Assembly: GCA_036939355.1 (NCBI GenBank)
Contig: JALLAP010000633.1
Location: forward strand, 1 to 19,529
Source of the DNA: Thalassiosira profunda
Lineage: Eukaryota > Bacillariophyta > Thalassiosirophyceae > Thalassiosirales > Thalassiosiraceae
DNA length: 19,529 nucleotides
Direction of reading: 5' to 3'
The notes under the pieces are model-generated. The model saw only the letters and a program-made list of their open reading frames with translations. It was not told the origin of the DNA and did not search any database. Within the stretch, counting starts at the first letter, position 1. Each line of letters begins with the position of its first letter. The translations under genes and the position numbers were made by a program. This document shows positions 1-8,116 of this stretch, in pieces.

Positions 1-734
1 TTCTCGTCAATCAAAAAATCCGCAGGCAATTGCCGCACAGTGGATGGATCAGAGTCCTTTAGCGCCCCTACGACGTTCATGTATGGTTTGTACTTCCTGA
101 AGTTCTTGTTGATGTGTATTGATCCCCGCGCCACTGCCTTCATGCTACTTGGCACATGATAAATTGCGTAAACGGACCCCTTCTTGTCGCTCAGGGCCAT
201 TGTATCGCCACTGATCTTGTCCGCGGCAAACTTTGCAACATTCTCCGGCGTCGATCGAAAGATGCACACCGTGACAATGTCCGCCTTCGACAGCATCTCC
301 GCTTGCTGTAGTCGTCAGTGCATGTGTGAGATTGCAAGGTGCATGTGAGGCACTTCCGCAGCTCACAATAATACAATTGATCACAAAATACCCACCAGCT
401 TCATTCGGTCGACGTTGTAGAGGCAGATGGGTCAGGCTGCGTAGCGGTGGAAGGAAAGGAGCACCCGGCGGCCGCGAAAGGAGGACAACCGGAACTTCTT
501 GCCGTCGACGTTGCCCAGCTCAAAGTCGGGCGCTTCGTCGCCTATCTCAACGAGGTCCTTCTTTGGCTTCGAGGAGGAGCCGGGGAAATTCATATTTCTA
601 GAGCCTGCCGCGGGGTTTGGTTGCCGATGCGGGCGGTAGTGGAGAGCACAGGGGCGGCGGGGGTGGAGAGGGCTGGCGGCGGCGGGTTCGTTGTTGGTGA
701 ATGAAAAGTGACTTCGCGAGCTGCAGGCGGCCAT
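1..734 (-). CDS. Peroxiredoxin-like (AhpC/TSA) protein, probable selenoprotein, 3' end outside window
   Basis: Thioredoxin-fold peroxidase of the peroxiredoxin-like family, which reduces peroxides through an active-site thiol or selenol. Exon 1 is 396-734 and exon 2 is 1-305, continuing off the window. The intron of 90 nt (306-395) begins GTGGGT and ends CTACAG, and joins the frames in phase 0. Visible motifs are GDEAPDFEL with DGKKFRLSSFRGRRVLLSFHRYAA, then an in-frame TGA at 432-434 followed by PIC. After the intron come VCIFRSTPENVAKF and, near the edge, LPADFLIDE, all typical of the family. Relatives have Cys at the TGA position in a CxxC motif, so I read it as selenocysteine (UxxC). Other genes here use TGA as stop, so the code is standard. 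The start at 734 is the first in-frame ATG with a good context (AAAATGG). The roughly 47 residues before MNFPGSSS are Ser/Ala/Arg-rich and nearly lack acids, so they could be a transit peptide. An alternative start is 593. The SECIS element would lie left of position 1. Confidence 0.85.
306..395 (-). other. Intron of the peroxiredoxin-like gene
   Basis: A 90-nt GT-AG intron (donor GTGGGT, acceptor GACTACAG). It contains CACTGAC about 15 nt before the acceptor, a good match to a branch-point consensus. Removal joins VDRMKL to QAEMLSKAD in phase 0. Confidence 0.75.
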
Positions 735-897
735 TTTACGAAGCTCATTTATCAGACAGCGGTTCTCAGAGTCGCTATCAATTAACAAATCAGGGTCTTG
801 GGCGTCTGAATCTCAGTGCTGCAAGCTTCGTCAACGAAAAGTAGAGTGGAATGTATCATTCCTCATTCCTTCCACATTCACATTCCACGCGCCTCCC
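735..897. promoter_or_regulatory. Divergent promoter region between peroxiredoxin-like and fibrillin genes
   Basis: This 163-nt gap between two divergently transcribed start codons must hold both 5' leaders and core promoters. I see no clear TATA box or other named element. The true promoter may extend into 594-734 if the peroxiredoxin starts at 593. Confidence 0.4.
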
Positions 898-1850
898 ATG
901 GTGTCCGAGGCGAGGTCGAAGGCCAAGGAGGCCGTCAAGCGCCTTCTCATAGAGCACAAGGGCGACGGCTCTCACCCTGTCGTGGCTGCGGCGCTCGACG
1001 ATCTCGTCCTCCTTGCCGCAGATGAGCGAGGCGAGGGCGCCACGGAATGGTCGCCCACGGCGAGCGCGGAGGACAACGGAGGGCGGTGGCGCTCGATCAC
1101 CTGTCCTCCCTTCCCGGGGAGGCTGAAGGAGGAGGATGGTAAAGGGAGGACTAGATTCACGCTGGGACGGATGGTGAGCAATTATATGTACGCATGTTGT
1201 GCATGTGATTTGCAAATGCATCACATACGATGAATGCACTCTCAACTTTCCCATTGCAACTTCAGAGCTTTGGGATGTTCAAGCCAACAAAAATAGTCTG
1301 CGCCGTCGATGATATCTTTAACATTGTGAAGCCTGTCGAAGAGGAGGAGGCGGAGGAGGAGCAGAAGGGTGGAGAGGTCCCGGCGTGGAAACAAACTTAT
1401 ATCTTCGATGTGTTCATGGACACTGAAACTCCGAATGCGACACTGCCCGCCCGGCTCGTCAACTATGGCACCTGCTCTCCTGCATCGCCCGTACGGCTCG
1501 GGGTGAAGTTCACCGAGGGAACGCTGCAACCCCGTTTCGACATGTCCGCCAAAGAAAATGCCTCACTGGCCGCCGCATGGAAAGAGACGTTCCATCTTGC
1601 CATCACAAAGGAATCCGAGGCGCAGTCCTACTTGGGCCAATTGGGGACATGGGCAATGCATAAACTGATGGGGCTGATGATGGGGCTCGAGCCGCCGGTG
1701 GATCAGGAAGACTTCACGCAGACGTATCACATCCGCAAGCCCCCAAGCGGCCACTTGGATTTGCTTTATTTGGACGGGGATTTGCGCATTTCGCGGGGGA
1801 ACAAAGGGACGATCGTGGCTGTGGAACGGGTGAAGGAAGAGAAGAAGTGA
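898..1850 (+). CDS. PAP/fibrillin family plastid lipid-associated protein
   Basis: Fibrillins are lipocalin-like proteins of plastoglobules and thylakoids involved in plastid lipid storage and stress protection. CDS joins 898-1173 and 1266-1850 (286 aa); the 92-nt intron runs from GTGAGC to TTCAG in phase 0. Family features seen are the N-terminal helix AKEAVKRLLIE, the RWRSI strand and RFTLGRM-SFGMFKPTKIVC across the splice. The C-terminal signature LYLDGDLRISRGNKGT is the best-conserved stretch of the family. A Glu-rich insertion (about residues 113-126) is unusual. No plastid-targeting presequence is visible before the domain: the ATG at 898 (CCCATGG) opens almost directly into the fold, so an upstream exon may be missing or the protein may act outside the plastid. 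The gene diverges from the peroxiredoxin-like gene and converges with the first MBD gene, whose stop is 121 nt away. The domain call is secure; the subfamily is not. Confidence 0.88.
1174..1265 (+). other. Intron of the fibrillin gene
   Basis: A 92-nt GT-AG intron, donor GTGAGCAATTAT and acceptor CAACTTCAG, phase 0. It joins two halves of a conserved fibrillin strand (TLGRM to SFGMF). The donor closely resembles that of the AP-3 mu intron (GTGAGCATTAT). Confidence 0.85.
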
Positions 1851-1971
1851 GATTGAGCATAGGCGTATGCTGAAAAAATGCGGTGGGAAAGCAGTCACTG
1901 CGGGACGGAATCCCATTGTACAGTAGATGATTGTTGTCTCCTCTCTATCGCATCAAGCAAAATGCCAGTAT

Positions 1972-3837
1972 CTACAATTTGTGCCCTCTGCTCTTGAAAA
2001 CCTCGAACGCCCTCTTTTCGCCATCTATCCCGGGCTCTTTGAGTATGTCCACGAATATCAGCGCGCTCTTCTTCGAACGAAACTTTGCCTTTCCTCCCGG
2101 GGGGTAGAACACCTTGTACTTTGACGTTTTGCCCGGCGTGCTGCTCGTTCGTTCGAAGGTTTTGATGGTCCAGCCGGGTGGGAAATCGGATCCCGCCGGC
2201 TCTGAGGGCGGAGTGGTAGGGTTTCGTTTCGTTATATCCCTTCGTCCATCAGGGGTAGAAGCATTGCGATTGGACTCTGGTTTCTTCGCGGACGCAAGTT
2301 TTGCATTCTTTCTAGCAGCGCTCTTTCCCTGTGCGTCCCATTCGGACGCAGCGGACAGAGCATTCTTTCTCGATGCTTCATCATCGGGCCAATACGCAAA
2401 GGCCACCGGAAACTTCGCTATCACCTCTTTGTTTGTGCTGGTCAGTCTGATCGGTGCGCTGGCGGACGCAGTTTGGGGTTTGAGTTGTTGCGGTAGCTGG
2501 CTTATAGGGCCGTGGACGACGCTCGCTCGTCCTGTTGTTGTGGCAGTGGGTGGTCCATATTGTCCCCCCGGAACTGCAGTGGATGCAGAAGCAGCAGCGT
2601 TGTGTGCATGTGGTGTTGCAGCTGCCATGTCTGTAGGGTGTGTAGGCTGCGCGTACTGCCAGCCATTTTGCTGGTAACCTTGATTCCATTGAGTCAAATA
2701 TTGTTGTTGGGGTATGTTGTAGCCGTGATTGGCAGGATAGTAGTGCGGAGCCGTTGGCTGATATGCAAATTGTTGCATTTGCTGCGGTGGCATTTGTTGA
2801 GTAGGATCCGTGTGTTGAACCCCATTCCTTGCATCGAATCGCTGCCAGGGTTGCTGATGAATCTGCAACGGCGCTCCTATCATGCCATTCGCAGCATCCA
2901 TTGGTACAGGGGAGCTAACCAGCTTCCGACCTTCCTCCACCAAAAATGAAGAGATCTCTGCATTGATGATTGCTGTCGAAGATGTCGGATTTGCATCCTG
3001 AGTTGACAAGCCAGTCGATGCTCCTTTGCTCTTTCTGTATTGCATTTGCGGAACGATTGGCACACGGTCCCTCTGCGACGACGCCCACCTGCCAAAATCT
3101 TGCTTTCTTGGGCTCCCCCGATTTAGGGGAATGCCCTCCTTTGATTTGTGCAGAACGAGCATCGCCTTGTCATCGAAGGCCGTCGAGAGGAACGAAGAGA
3201 GGACGTCGCTGTATTTGCTCGTAGGTGCGTGCGGCAGGACAATATCTTCATCGTCCGTCCCGGCGTCTTCATCAGCGGTGGGCGAGCCGTCTGCCGGCTG
3301 GCATTCAGGAACAACCCCAAGCCTCTCCACAGTGTCACCGCGTGCAGGTGTCGTTTCGTGAGCGCGCGCTGCCTGATGTATGATTGGGGCCACTCTCGCT
3401 TTCTTTGGACGATGATTGCTCTCGCTTTGGTCTGCGCCCGCGGCGGCAGCGCCATTGCTTTGTCCTGCCCTGCCTCTTTCCTCGTCCTCGCTCCCGGCAG
3501 ACGAGTCATCGTCCAACTCAATCACACATTCCTCCTTCTCTTCCTCCTCTTCCTCCTCCTCCTCCTCCTCCACTATGAAATCGTCCGGGTCCACCCCTGA
3601 TGTTGTAGGTTGGTCCTTCCGGCCGAGAGAAGGGCGGATCTCCGTTGAGGGAGGGCTGAAATACGCCTTTTGCTGTTGACCTGAGCCGTCATCCTCATCC
3701 TCGCTCTCGCTGCTGTCGCCCTCCAACGCGGCGAGCGCCCGGGCTGCAATCGGGCTCAGCTTTTTGGGTCCGGCGTGCGACGGTTCCACGGACCGCCGCT
3801 TTCGCCCTCCGCCGCCACCGCCGCCGACATTGGCCAT
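1972..3837 (-). CDS. MBD-domain chromatin-type protein, paralogue 1
   Basis: Probable nuclear DNA-binding protein, 621 aa, single exon. The C-terminus (about 551-600) is a methyl-CpG-binding-like domain: FPPGWTIKTFERTS, then KYKVFYPPGGKAKFRSKK. It is followed by a tail shared with the two neighbours (EPGIDGE...FKSRGHKL). Other shared blocks are KKLSPIAARALAALEGDSS (26-43), YSDVLSSFLSTAFD (209-222), VPIVPQMQY (259-267), AEISSFL (293-299) and AKFPVAFAYWPDD (474-486). Between them lie acidic and low-complexity parts: eleven Glu at 90-100 and a Gln/Tyr/Pro-rich stretch at about 328-455. Basic NLS-like patches are GRKRRS (11-16) and RPKKARV (143-149). The start at 3837 has a strong context (GCAATGG); an in-frame ATG at 4014 is an alternative but would add a Pro-rich, unconserved leader. 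Relative to paralogues 2 and 3 the domain lacks the conserved Asp before the KY pair. Head-to-head with paralogue 2. Confidence 0.85.
   Translation of the reverse strand: MANVGGGGGGGRKRRSVEPSHAGPKKLSPIAARALAALEGDSSESEDEDDGSGQQQKAYFSPPSTEIRPSLGRKDQPTTSGVDPDDFIVEEEEEEEEEEEKEECVIELDDDSSAGSEDEERGRAGQSNGAAAAGADQSESNHRPKKARVAPIIHQAARAHETTPARGDTVERLGVVPECQPADGSPTADEDAGTDDEDIVLPHAPTSKYSDVLSSFLSTAFDDKAMLVLHKSKEGIPLNRGSPRKQDFGRWASSQRDRVPIVPQMQYRKSKGASTGLSTQDANPTSSTAIINAEISSFLVEEGRKLVSSPVPMDAANGMIGAPLQIHQQPWQRFDARNGVQHTDPTQQMPPQQMQQFAYQPTAPHYYPANHGYNIPQQQYLTQWNQGYQQNGWQYAQPTHPTDMAAATPHAHNAAASASTAVPGGQYGPPTATTTGRASVVHGPISQLPQQLKPQTASASAPIRLTSTNKEVIAKFPVAFAYWPDDEASRKNALSAASEWDAQGKSAARKNAKLASAKKPESNRNASTPDGRRDITKRNPTTPPSEPAGSDFPPGWTIKTFERTSSTPGKTSKYKVFYPPGGKAKFRSKKSALIFVDILKEPGIDGEKRAFEVFKSRGHKL
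3538..3570 (-). repeat. Trinucleotide tract encoding eleven glutamates
   Basis: A CTC/CTT-type triplet run on the plus strand, read as GAG/GAA on the coding strand of MBD paralogue 1. It sits in an acidic linker with no counterpart of this length in the other two paralogues, and is likely length-variable. Confidence 0.8.
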
Positions 3838-4207
3838 TGCTGTGCCCCTCCGCAAAGCCGAGCGCAATGCGGGCCGTAGGAGCCGCCGGGCTGCGTGGGG
3901 AAAGCAGGCTAGCTCCGGGTCCGCGTCGAGTGTGAGATGAGGGGTGGGGGGTGCGGGTGGGGGTGGGGGGTGCAATGAGAGTGCACCACCACTTCTTCTG
4001 CACTCTCGGTGCATTTTTTTGCAGCACTCTTCTTGCAAGTTGCAAGGTGCATTCGGTTTAAGAAAAAGCCCTCTCTCCTCTGTCTCACAAGCGATCGAGA
4101 TCCAACGTTGATATCGCCAAGAAGCGCCACTCAGATCGTTTTGTTGGCCGACAACGAAACGTGCGTGTCACCAAAATTCACTTCTCCGCACAAAATCAGC
4201 CGTGACC
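3838..4207. promoter_or_regulatory. Divergent promoter region between MBD paralogues 1 and 2
   Basis: This 370-nt gap separates two head-to-head paralogous genes and must carry both leaders and promoters. It contains a G-rich run (3941-3971), repeated GTGCA/TGCAC words around 3980-4015, and two TTGCAA words (4033-4038 and 4040-4045). I see no convincing TATA box and no further gene. Confidence 0.5.
3941..3971 (+). repeat. G-rich tract with G-quadruplex potential
   Basis: Five runs of three to six G separated by T or TGC spacers lie on the plus strand, about 100 nt upstream of the minus-strand start of MBD paralogue 1. The spacing satisfies the usual G3+N1-7 pattern. Whether it folds or is transcribed in the leader is unknown. 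Confidence 0.6.
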
Positions 4208-6052
4208 ATGAACATGCCGCGGAACTCTGCCATGAGCGACGTCGCGCCAAGCCCTCTGAATCTATCCCGCCATCGGCTCGACCACGGCGTGCCCGCTATG
4301 GGGGAGGGAGGCCGTTTGGGTGGGAAGCGGCCCGCCCGGCGGTCGTCGAGGCGACTCTCGCCCACGAAGCCGCCGAAGGTTCGGAAGTTGAGCCCGGTGG
4401 CCTCCAGGGCCCTCGCGGCGCTGGAAAACGACAGCAGTGGCAGCGACGATGGTGATGGCAAATATTCAGAGGCGGCCGGGAGCCGACAGAGCCCGGCATT
4501 ACATGCAAACGATGGGGGTGAAAGCTCGTCAGCGGCTGCGAGCGAGGCGCAGAGTAGCCCCACAACAGTGTCGGAGGATGCCGCTAGTACCAATAGCGCT
4601 GATGCGGGGATAGACACGGACGACGAGAAGAAGCCCACCACTGATAATTGTGCGCGCAGCTCGCCTCGCGGCGAGATTGCCTCTGGGGAGGAGGATACCG
4701 GACAAACAGCATCGGGTGACATGAGCGAAGATTCTGTAGGAGATGGGGAAGAGGCCGTGGTCCCGCATCCCTGCAACAACGATGTCTTGCCATTCATCCT
4801 GGCGACGCCATTCGACGGCCAGGCCATGCTTGCCCTGCACAGGTTGAAAGAGGGTATAAAATTCGACGCCGAGACCGCCGCCAACTTGGTATCCTCGCAC
4901 AGCGATCAGGTGCCCATCCTCCCGCAAAAGCAATTCAATCAGTTTATGAGGGAGGGGCAAAGCGCACACAATCAACACCAGGCTAAAGGACCCATCACTT
5001 CGTCGGATATCAGCGCGGAGGTTTCCTCGTTTTTGGCGGCGCAGGGGAACAGCATGATGGCGAAGCCGCAGGTATCCTCCCACACGCCGGCGCTGTCCAA
5101 CGAGAATCTGGCGCCATTTCGGTATCCGCCGCCGCCTCAGCAAACGCAAAACGAGTTGCAGATGGCACTCATGACGCAACAACTGCTGCTGTCCCATATC
5201 GCCGCTCAGAACCCTTTGCATTCGTACCACTCAATGCTGGCGTACGAATCCCTGCAGCAGCACAACCGTCAGCAGCAACAACTCAACGAATTGCGGCACT
5301 TGCAAAATCTGGCTGCGTTGGAACAGCTGTCCGGTGGCATGTCGAGTGCGTACAATAGCGAAGGCCGGGCGATACTGCTGACGACCGATGGAGACGCACA
5401 GAGCCAAATCCCGAGCCGAATCTCGGCATTATCCTCTGGATACACCGGTGCAGCGCACAACTTCTCTACGGCCGCTGACCAACATCAGCCGTTTGCTTCC
5501 CAGCTCAATCCCGCAACCTTCCAGCGGGCTGGAGGTAACGGTATGCCGCATGTGGTGGCTGCGTCCCATTTTTGTTCCGCGGCCAATGTTCAAGCCACAG
5601 CAAAGATGCCAGTCGCGTTTGGATTCCATCTGGATGACGACGGCTCAAAATTGGCGGCACTCGCCGCGGCCGCGAATTGGAAGGCACGGGGGCAGAAGGC
5701 TGCAAAGGATGTCCAAAGCGCGAAGGGAAGACGGTCCCTCTGTGGCACTCCCAAAGGTGCGAAGACTCCAAAAGGCAGTGGTACCCCGAAAACGCCCCGA
5801 ACCCCCGCAGTCCTGTTATCAACGAAAGCGGCGGCCGGCCTTCCGGGGGGCTGGGTAGTGAAGACGTTCAAGCGATCGTCCGGGAGGACGGCGGGTGGCA
5901 CGGACAAATACTTCTTCTCGCCGCAGGCCGAGCTGAAGTTTCGGTCGATGAAAGCTGCAAAGGCATTCGTCGGCATCTTGAGTGAGCCCGGAGTCGGCGG
6001 GAAGGAATCGGAGGCCGCGAAGCTCTTCAAAGAGAGGGGACACAAATTTTGA
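4208..6052 (+). CDS. MBD-domain chromatin-type protein, paralogue 2
   Basis: Probable nuclear DNA-binding protein, 614 aa, single exon. The MBD-like domain (about 544-592) reads LPGGWVVKTFKRSSGRTAGG, then TDKYFFSP and KFRSMKAAKAF. It keeps the Arg, Asp, Tyr and Arg positions that contact methylated CpG in human MeCP2 (R111, D121, Y123, R133). A Lys/Thr/Pro segment just before it (TPKGAKTPKGSGTPKTPRTP, 514-533) looks like a DNA-contacting basic linker. Blocks shared with paralogue 1 are KLSPVASRALAALENDSS (60-77), NDVLPFILATPFD (191-203), VPILPQKQF (235-243), AEVSSFL (270-276) and AKMPVAFGFHLDDD (466-479). A Gln-rich region at about 310-375 may form a helix. The acidic Ser/Asp-rich segments resemble linkers of chromatin proteins. 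The ATG at 4208 has an ACC context; a second ATG follows two codons later. Tail-to-tail with paralogue 3. Confidence 0.86.
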   Translation: MNMPRNSAMSDVAPSPLNLSRHRLDHGVPAMGEGGRLGGKRPARRSSRRLSPTKPPKVRKLSPVASRALAALENDSSGSDDGDGKYSEAAGSRQSPALHANDGGESSSAAASEAQSSPTTVSEDAASTNSADAGIDTDDEKKPTTDNCARSSPRGEIASGEEDTGQTASGDMSEDSVGDGEEAVVPHPCNNDVLPFILATPFDGQAMLALHRLKEGIKFDAETAANLVSSHSDQVPILPQKQFNQFMREGQSAHNQHQAKGPITSSDISAEVSSFLAAQGNSMMAKPQVSSHTPALSNENLAPFRYPPPPQQTQNELQMALMTQQLLLSHIAAQNPLHSYHSMLAYESLQQHNRQQQQLNELRHLQNLAALEQLSGGMSSAYNSEGRAILLTTDGDAQSQIPSRISALSSGYTGAAHNFSTAADQHQPFASQLNPATFQRAGGNGMPHVVAASHFCSAANVQATAKMPVAFGFHLDDDGSKLAALAAAANWKARGQKAAKDVQSAKGRRSLCGTPKGAKTPKGSGTPKTPRTPAVLLSTKAAAGLPGGWVVKTFKRSSGRTAGGTDKYFFSPQAELKFRSMKAAKAFVGILSEPGVGGKESEAAKLFKERGHKF

Positions 6053-6238
6053 GCTTGCACATCGATGCTTCGAAACACCACCATATGAGTTGCATATGCA
6101 TAAAGAATAGAACAATCTCATTGAGACTGTAAGCATGGTAGCGTGACCACGGACAGAGCGTGACGAAGAGGTATGAATACTCTCTCGAGCGATGCTTATA
6201 TAATATGAAGACCTCGACATAAAAAACAACCACACGCA
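6053..6238. other. Convergent intergenic spacer between MBD paralogues 2 and 3
   Basis: An AT-richer 186-nt spacer that must contain both 3' UTRs and polyadenylation sites. A TATATAATAT word near 6196-6207 is probably 3' UTR composition rather than a promoter, since no start codon follows nearby on either strand. No gene seen. Confidence 0.5.
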
Positions 6239-8116
6239 TCAGAACTTGTTCCCTCTCTCTTTGTACAGCTTCTTGGCCTCCAGTTCGTTTCCGTCCATTC
6301 CGGGCTCACTCAAGATGCCGACAAAGGTATTGCAACCCTTCATCGACCTGAATTTGATCTCCTTTTGTGGCGAGTAGAAGTACTTGTCGGTCCCGCCAGC
6401 GGTCGATCCAGACGCTCTCTGGAACATCTTCACGACCCAGCCCTCCGGAAGTCCGGGCGCGGGCTTGGTCGATATCAGGACTGCGGGCGTCCTGGGAGTC
6501 TTTGGCGTGGTACTGCCACCCGGTTTCTTGGAAGCCTTGGGCGTTTTGCAGCCGATCGAGACGCGGCCCTTGGCCTTCGATTTCATCGCTTTGCCTCCGA
6601 GCACCAACCAGTTCTCCGCGGCAGCTTGCGCCAAGCGCTTCGAAGCGTCATTATCCAGGTCAAACCCGAAAGCAACCGGCATCTTCGCTGCCGACTGAAC
6701 ATCTGCCATGGAACGATTGTCACTGGCCACTGCAACTTTGGGAGACGCCAAAGTAGGCTCAGTCATATCCGCGGCAGTGGGAGACGGCTCATTGGACACG
6801 GACGGCTTCGTGGGCTTCTCCTCCACGGCAACGGCAGTGATGACGTGTTTTGCCTCCTCCTCCAAAAACTTTGATACTTCCTTTTGGACCGTCGGCGATG
6901 GCGCGAGGCTCGACTCTTCATCCGTCACCACAACGTCAAGAGCGGGAGTCTTTTTGTTGATGAACTGCCTCTGCGACACAATGGGCAGAGTCGCTCGAGA
7001 CGGGAGGACCGGACATGCCCTCACGGCAGTGCGCTGTTTGTGGTCGCGAAGAGACTGCATCGAGTCGGCGTCGAACGGGGTCGAAGCAAAGTAGGACAGG
7101 ACGTCGTTGTAAGAGCTCCCTTGGACGTACGGTCGAATGCCGGAGGGGTCGCCGCCGCTCCCAGTGCTGTCGTTGCTGTCTCGCTTCTTCGCAGATTTCC
7201 CACGCAGAGCTGTGCCCAGCTTGCTTCTCACGGTGTCATCATCGACCTCCAGCCAGCCGCCCATTTGGTCATCTCGCTTGAGGAATCTGGCAGGGGGATC
7301 TTGCGACCTCAGCGTTTGCATGATATCATTGATGATCACCGCCCGCTGGCTCCGCTTTGTTTCCTGATACAGGGCCTTTCGGCTTTCTACTAACACACGG
7401 TACTTTGCGTTTCCTGGCTCGTTCTTGTATCGCCCCCCTTGTCCAAGGAAGATGTCGTTCGTGCTCAGCTCCTCGTCTTTGATGAGTGACGGCTGGCTCA
7501 GTGTCGCCAACGTCTTCTCCACCGCCTTCTCGTCGCCCACGTCGTACCACTGTCCCGTCTCTTTGCATTGGGCAAGGATGCGGCCGGGCGGCTCTTGGGA
7601 CCTCCACTTCCCAACCAGTTCGGCGGCGATTGTAATCTTGTACAATTCGTCCGCTAACAGGAACGATGCCTCCTTCTCGGCAATCATATCGTAATATCTC
7701 TGATTTGCAGGATGGGAACGGGCCAGCTCGCGGTCGATGACCAAATCGTTGACGCCAGGCTGGACATCGCCCAGCAGCTGCGGTTGCTCTACCTGGCTGG
7801 GGGAAAGGCTGGCAGCGCTCGCCTTTTCAACAAGCTTTTCTGCGGGTCCGGCACCATCTCCTGTCTCCTTGCTCGTCTGCTCATCCATAGCCATCGGCGT
7901 CCCGTCGTCCTCAGGCGGGGTTTTCGAGCCGCACGGTTCCGGTGCACCGTCATCGGCGCCAGCTGCCCTGGCTTTCTTGTTGGAGAGGGGCGCCGGGGCG
8001 TCGTCGCAGGCCCTCTTCGCCGGGGAGCCGCCGCCGGCGGCCGCCGATGGCGCCTCGGTCTTTGCATCGGGCAGGAGCATCGTTGCCACCTCCTCAGCTG
8101 CAGGGTTCATCTCCAT
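6239..8116 (-). CDS. DUF6824 (two copies) plus MBD-domain protein, paralogue 3
   Basis: Probable nuclear DNA-binding protein, 625 aa, single exon. The N-terminus is Ala/Pro-rich with an NLS-like NKKAR (47-51). Two DUF6824-type domains follow. The second (about 218-306) is clearest: NDIFLGQGGRYKNEPGN, then KYRVLVE, RFLKRDDQMGGWLEV and a closing SKLGTALRG. The first (about 121-208) is more divergent but keeps the HPANQRYYDMI, PPGRIL and GQWYDVGDEKA positions. The blocks shared with paralogues 1 and 2 then appear: YNDVLSYFASTPFD (336-349), LPIVSQRQF (377-385), KEVSKFL (412-418) and AKMPVAFGFDLDND (477-490). The MBD-like domain (about 555-603: LPEGWVVKMFQRASGSTAGG, TDKYFYSP, KFRSMK) and its tail are nearly identical to paralogue 2. 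The first true ATG is 8116. The KLSP...ALAALE block of the others is missing. DUF6824 is a family I know mainly from diatoms; its biochemical role is not established. Confidence 0.85.
   Translation of the reverse strand: MEMNPAAEEVATMLLPDAKTEAPSAAAGGGSPAKRACDDAPAPLSNKKARAAGADDGAPEPCGSKTPPEDDGTPMAMDEQTSKETGDGAGPAEKLVEKASAASLSPSQVEQPQLLGDVQPGVNDLVIDRELARSHPANQRYYDMIAEKEASFLLADELYKITIAAELVGKWRSQEPPGRILAQCKETGQWYDVGDEKAVEKTLATLSQPSLIKDEELSTNDIFLGQGGRYKNEPGNAKYRVLVESRKALYQETKRSQRAVIINDIMQTLRSQDPPARFLKRDDQMGGWLEVDDDTVRSKLGTALRGKSAKKRDSNDSTGSGGDPSGIRPYVQGSSYNDVLSYFASTPFDADSMQSLRDHKQRTAVRACPVLPSRATLPIVSQRQFINKKTPALDVVVTDEESSLAPSPTVQKEVSKFLEEEAKHVITAVAVEEKPTKPSVSNEPSPTAADMTEPTLASPKVAVASDNRSMADVQSAAKMPVAFGFDLDNDASKRLAQAAAENWLVLGGKAMKSKAKGRVSIGCKTPKASKKPGGSTTPKTPRTPAVLISTKPAPGLPEGWVVKMFQRASGSTAGGTDKYFYSPQKEIKFRSMKGCNTFVGILSEPGMDGNELEAKKLYKERGNKF

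Noticed and set aside
432..434. TGA read as the true stop of a short peroxiredoxin fragment
   Set aside because: Conserved family sequence continues in frame after it and through the intron, including the CxxC-position Cys and LPADFLID, so termination here would remove the active site.
3838..4038. N-terminal extension of MBD paralogue 1
   Set aside because: The first codon of that extension is TTG. The added residues are Pro-rich, unconserved and cross the G-rich tract. The ATG at 3837 has a strong context.
6190..6210. TATATAATAT as a promoter TATA box
   Set aside because: It lies between two convergent genes with no downstream start on either strand; AT-rich 3' UTR is more likely.
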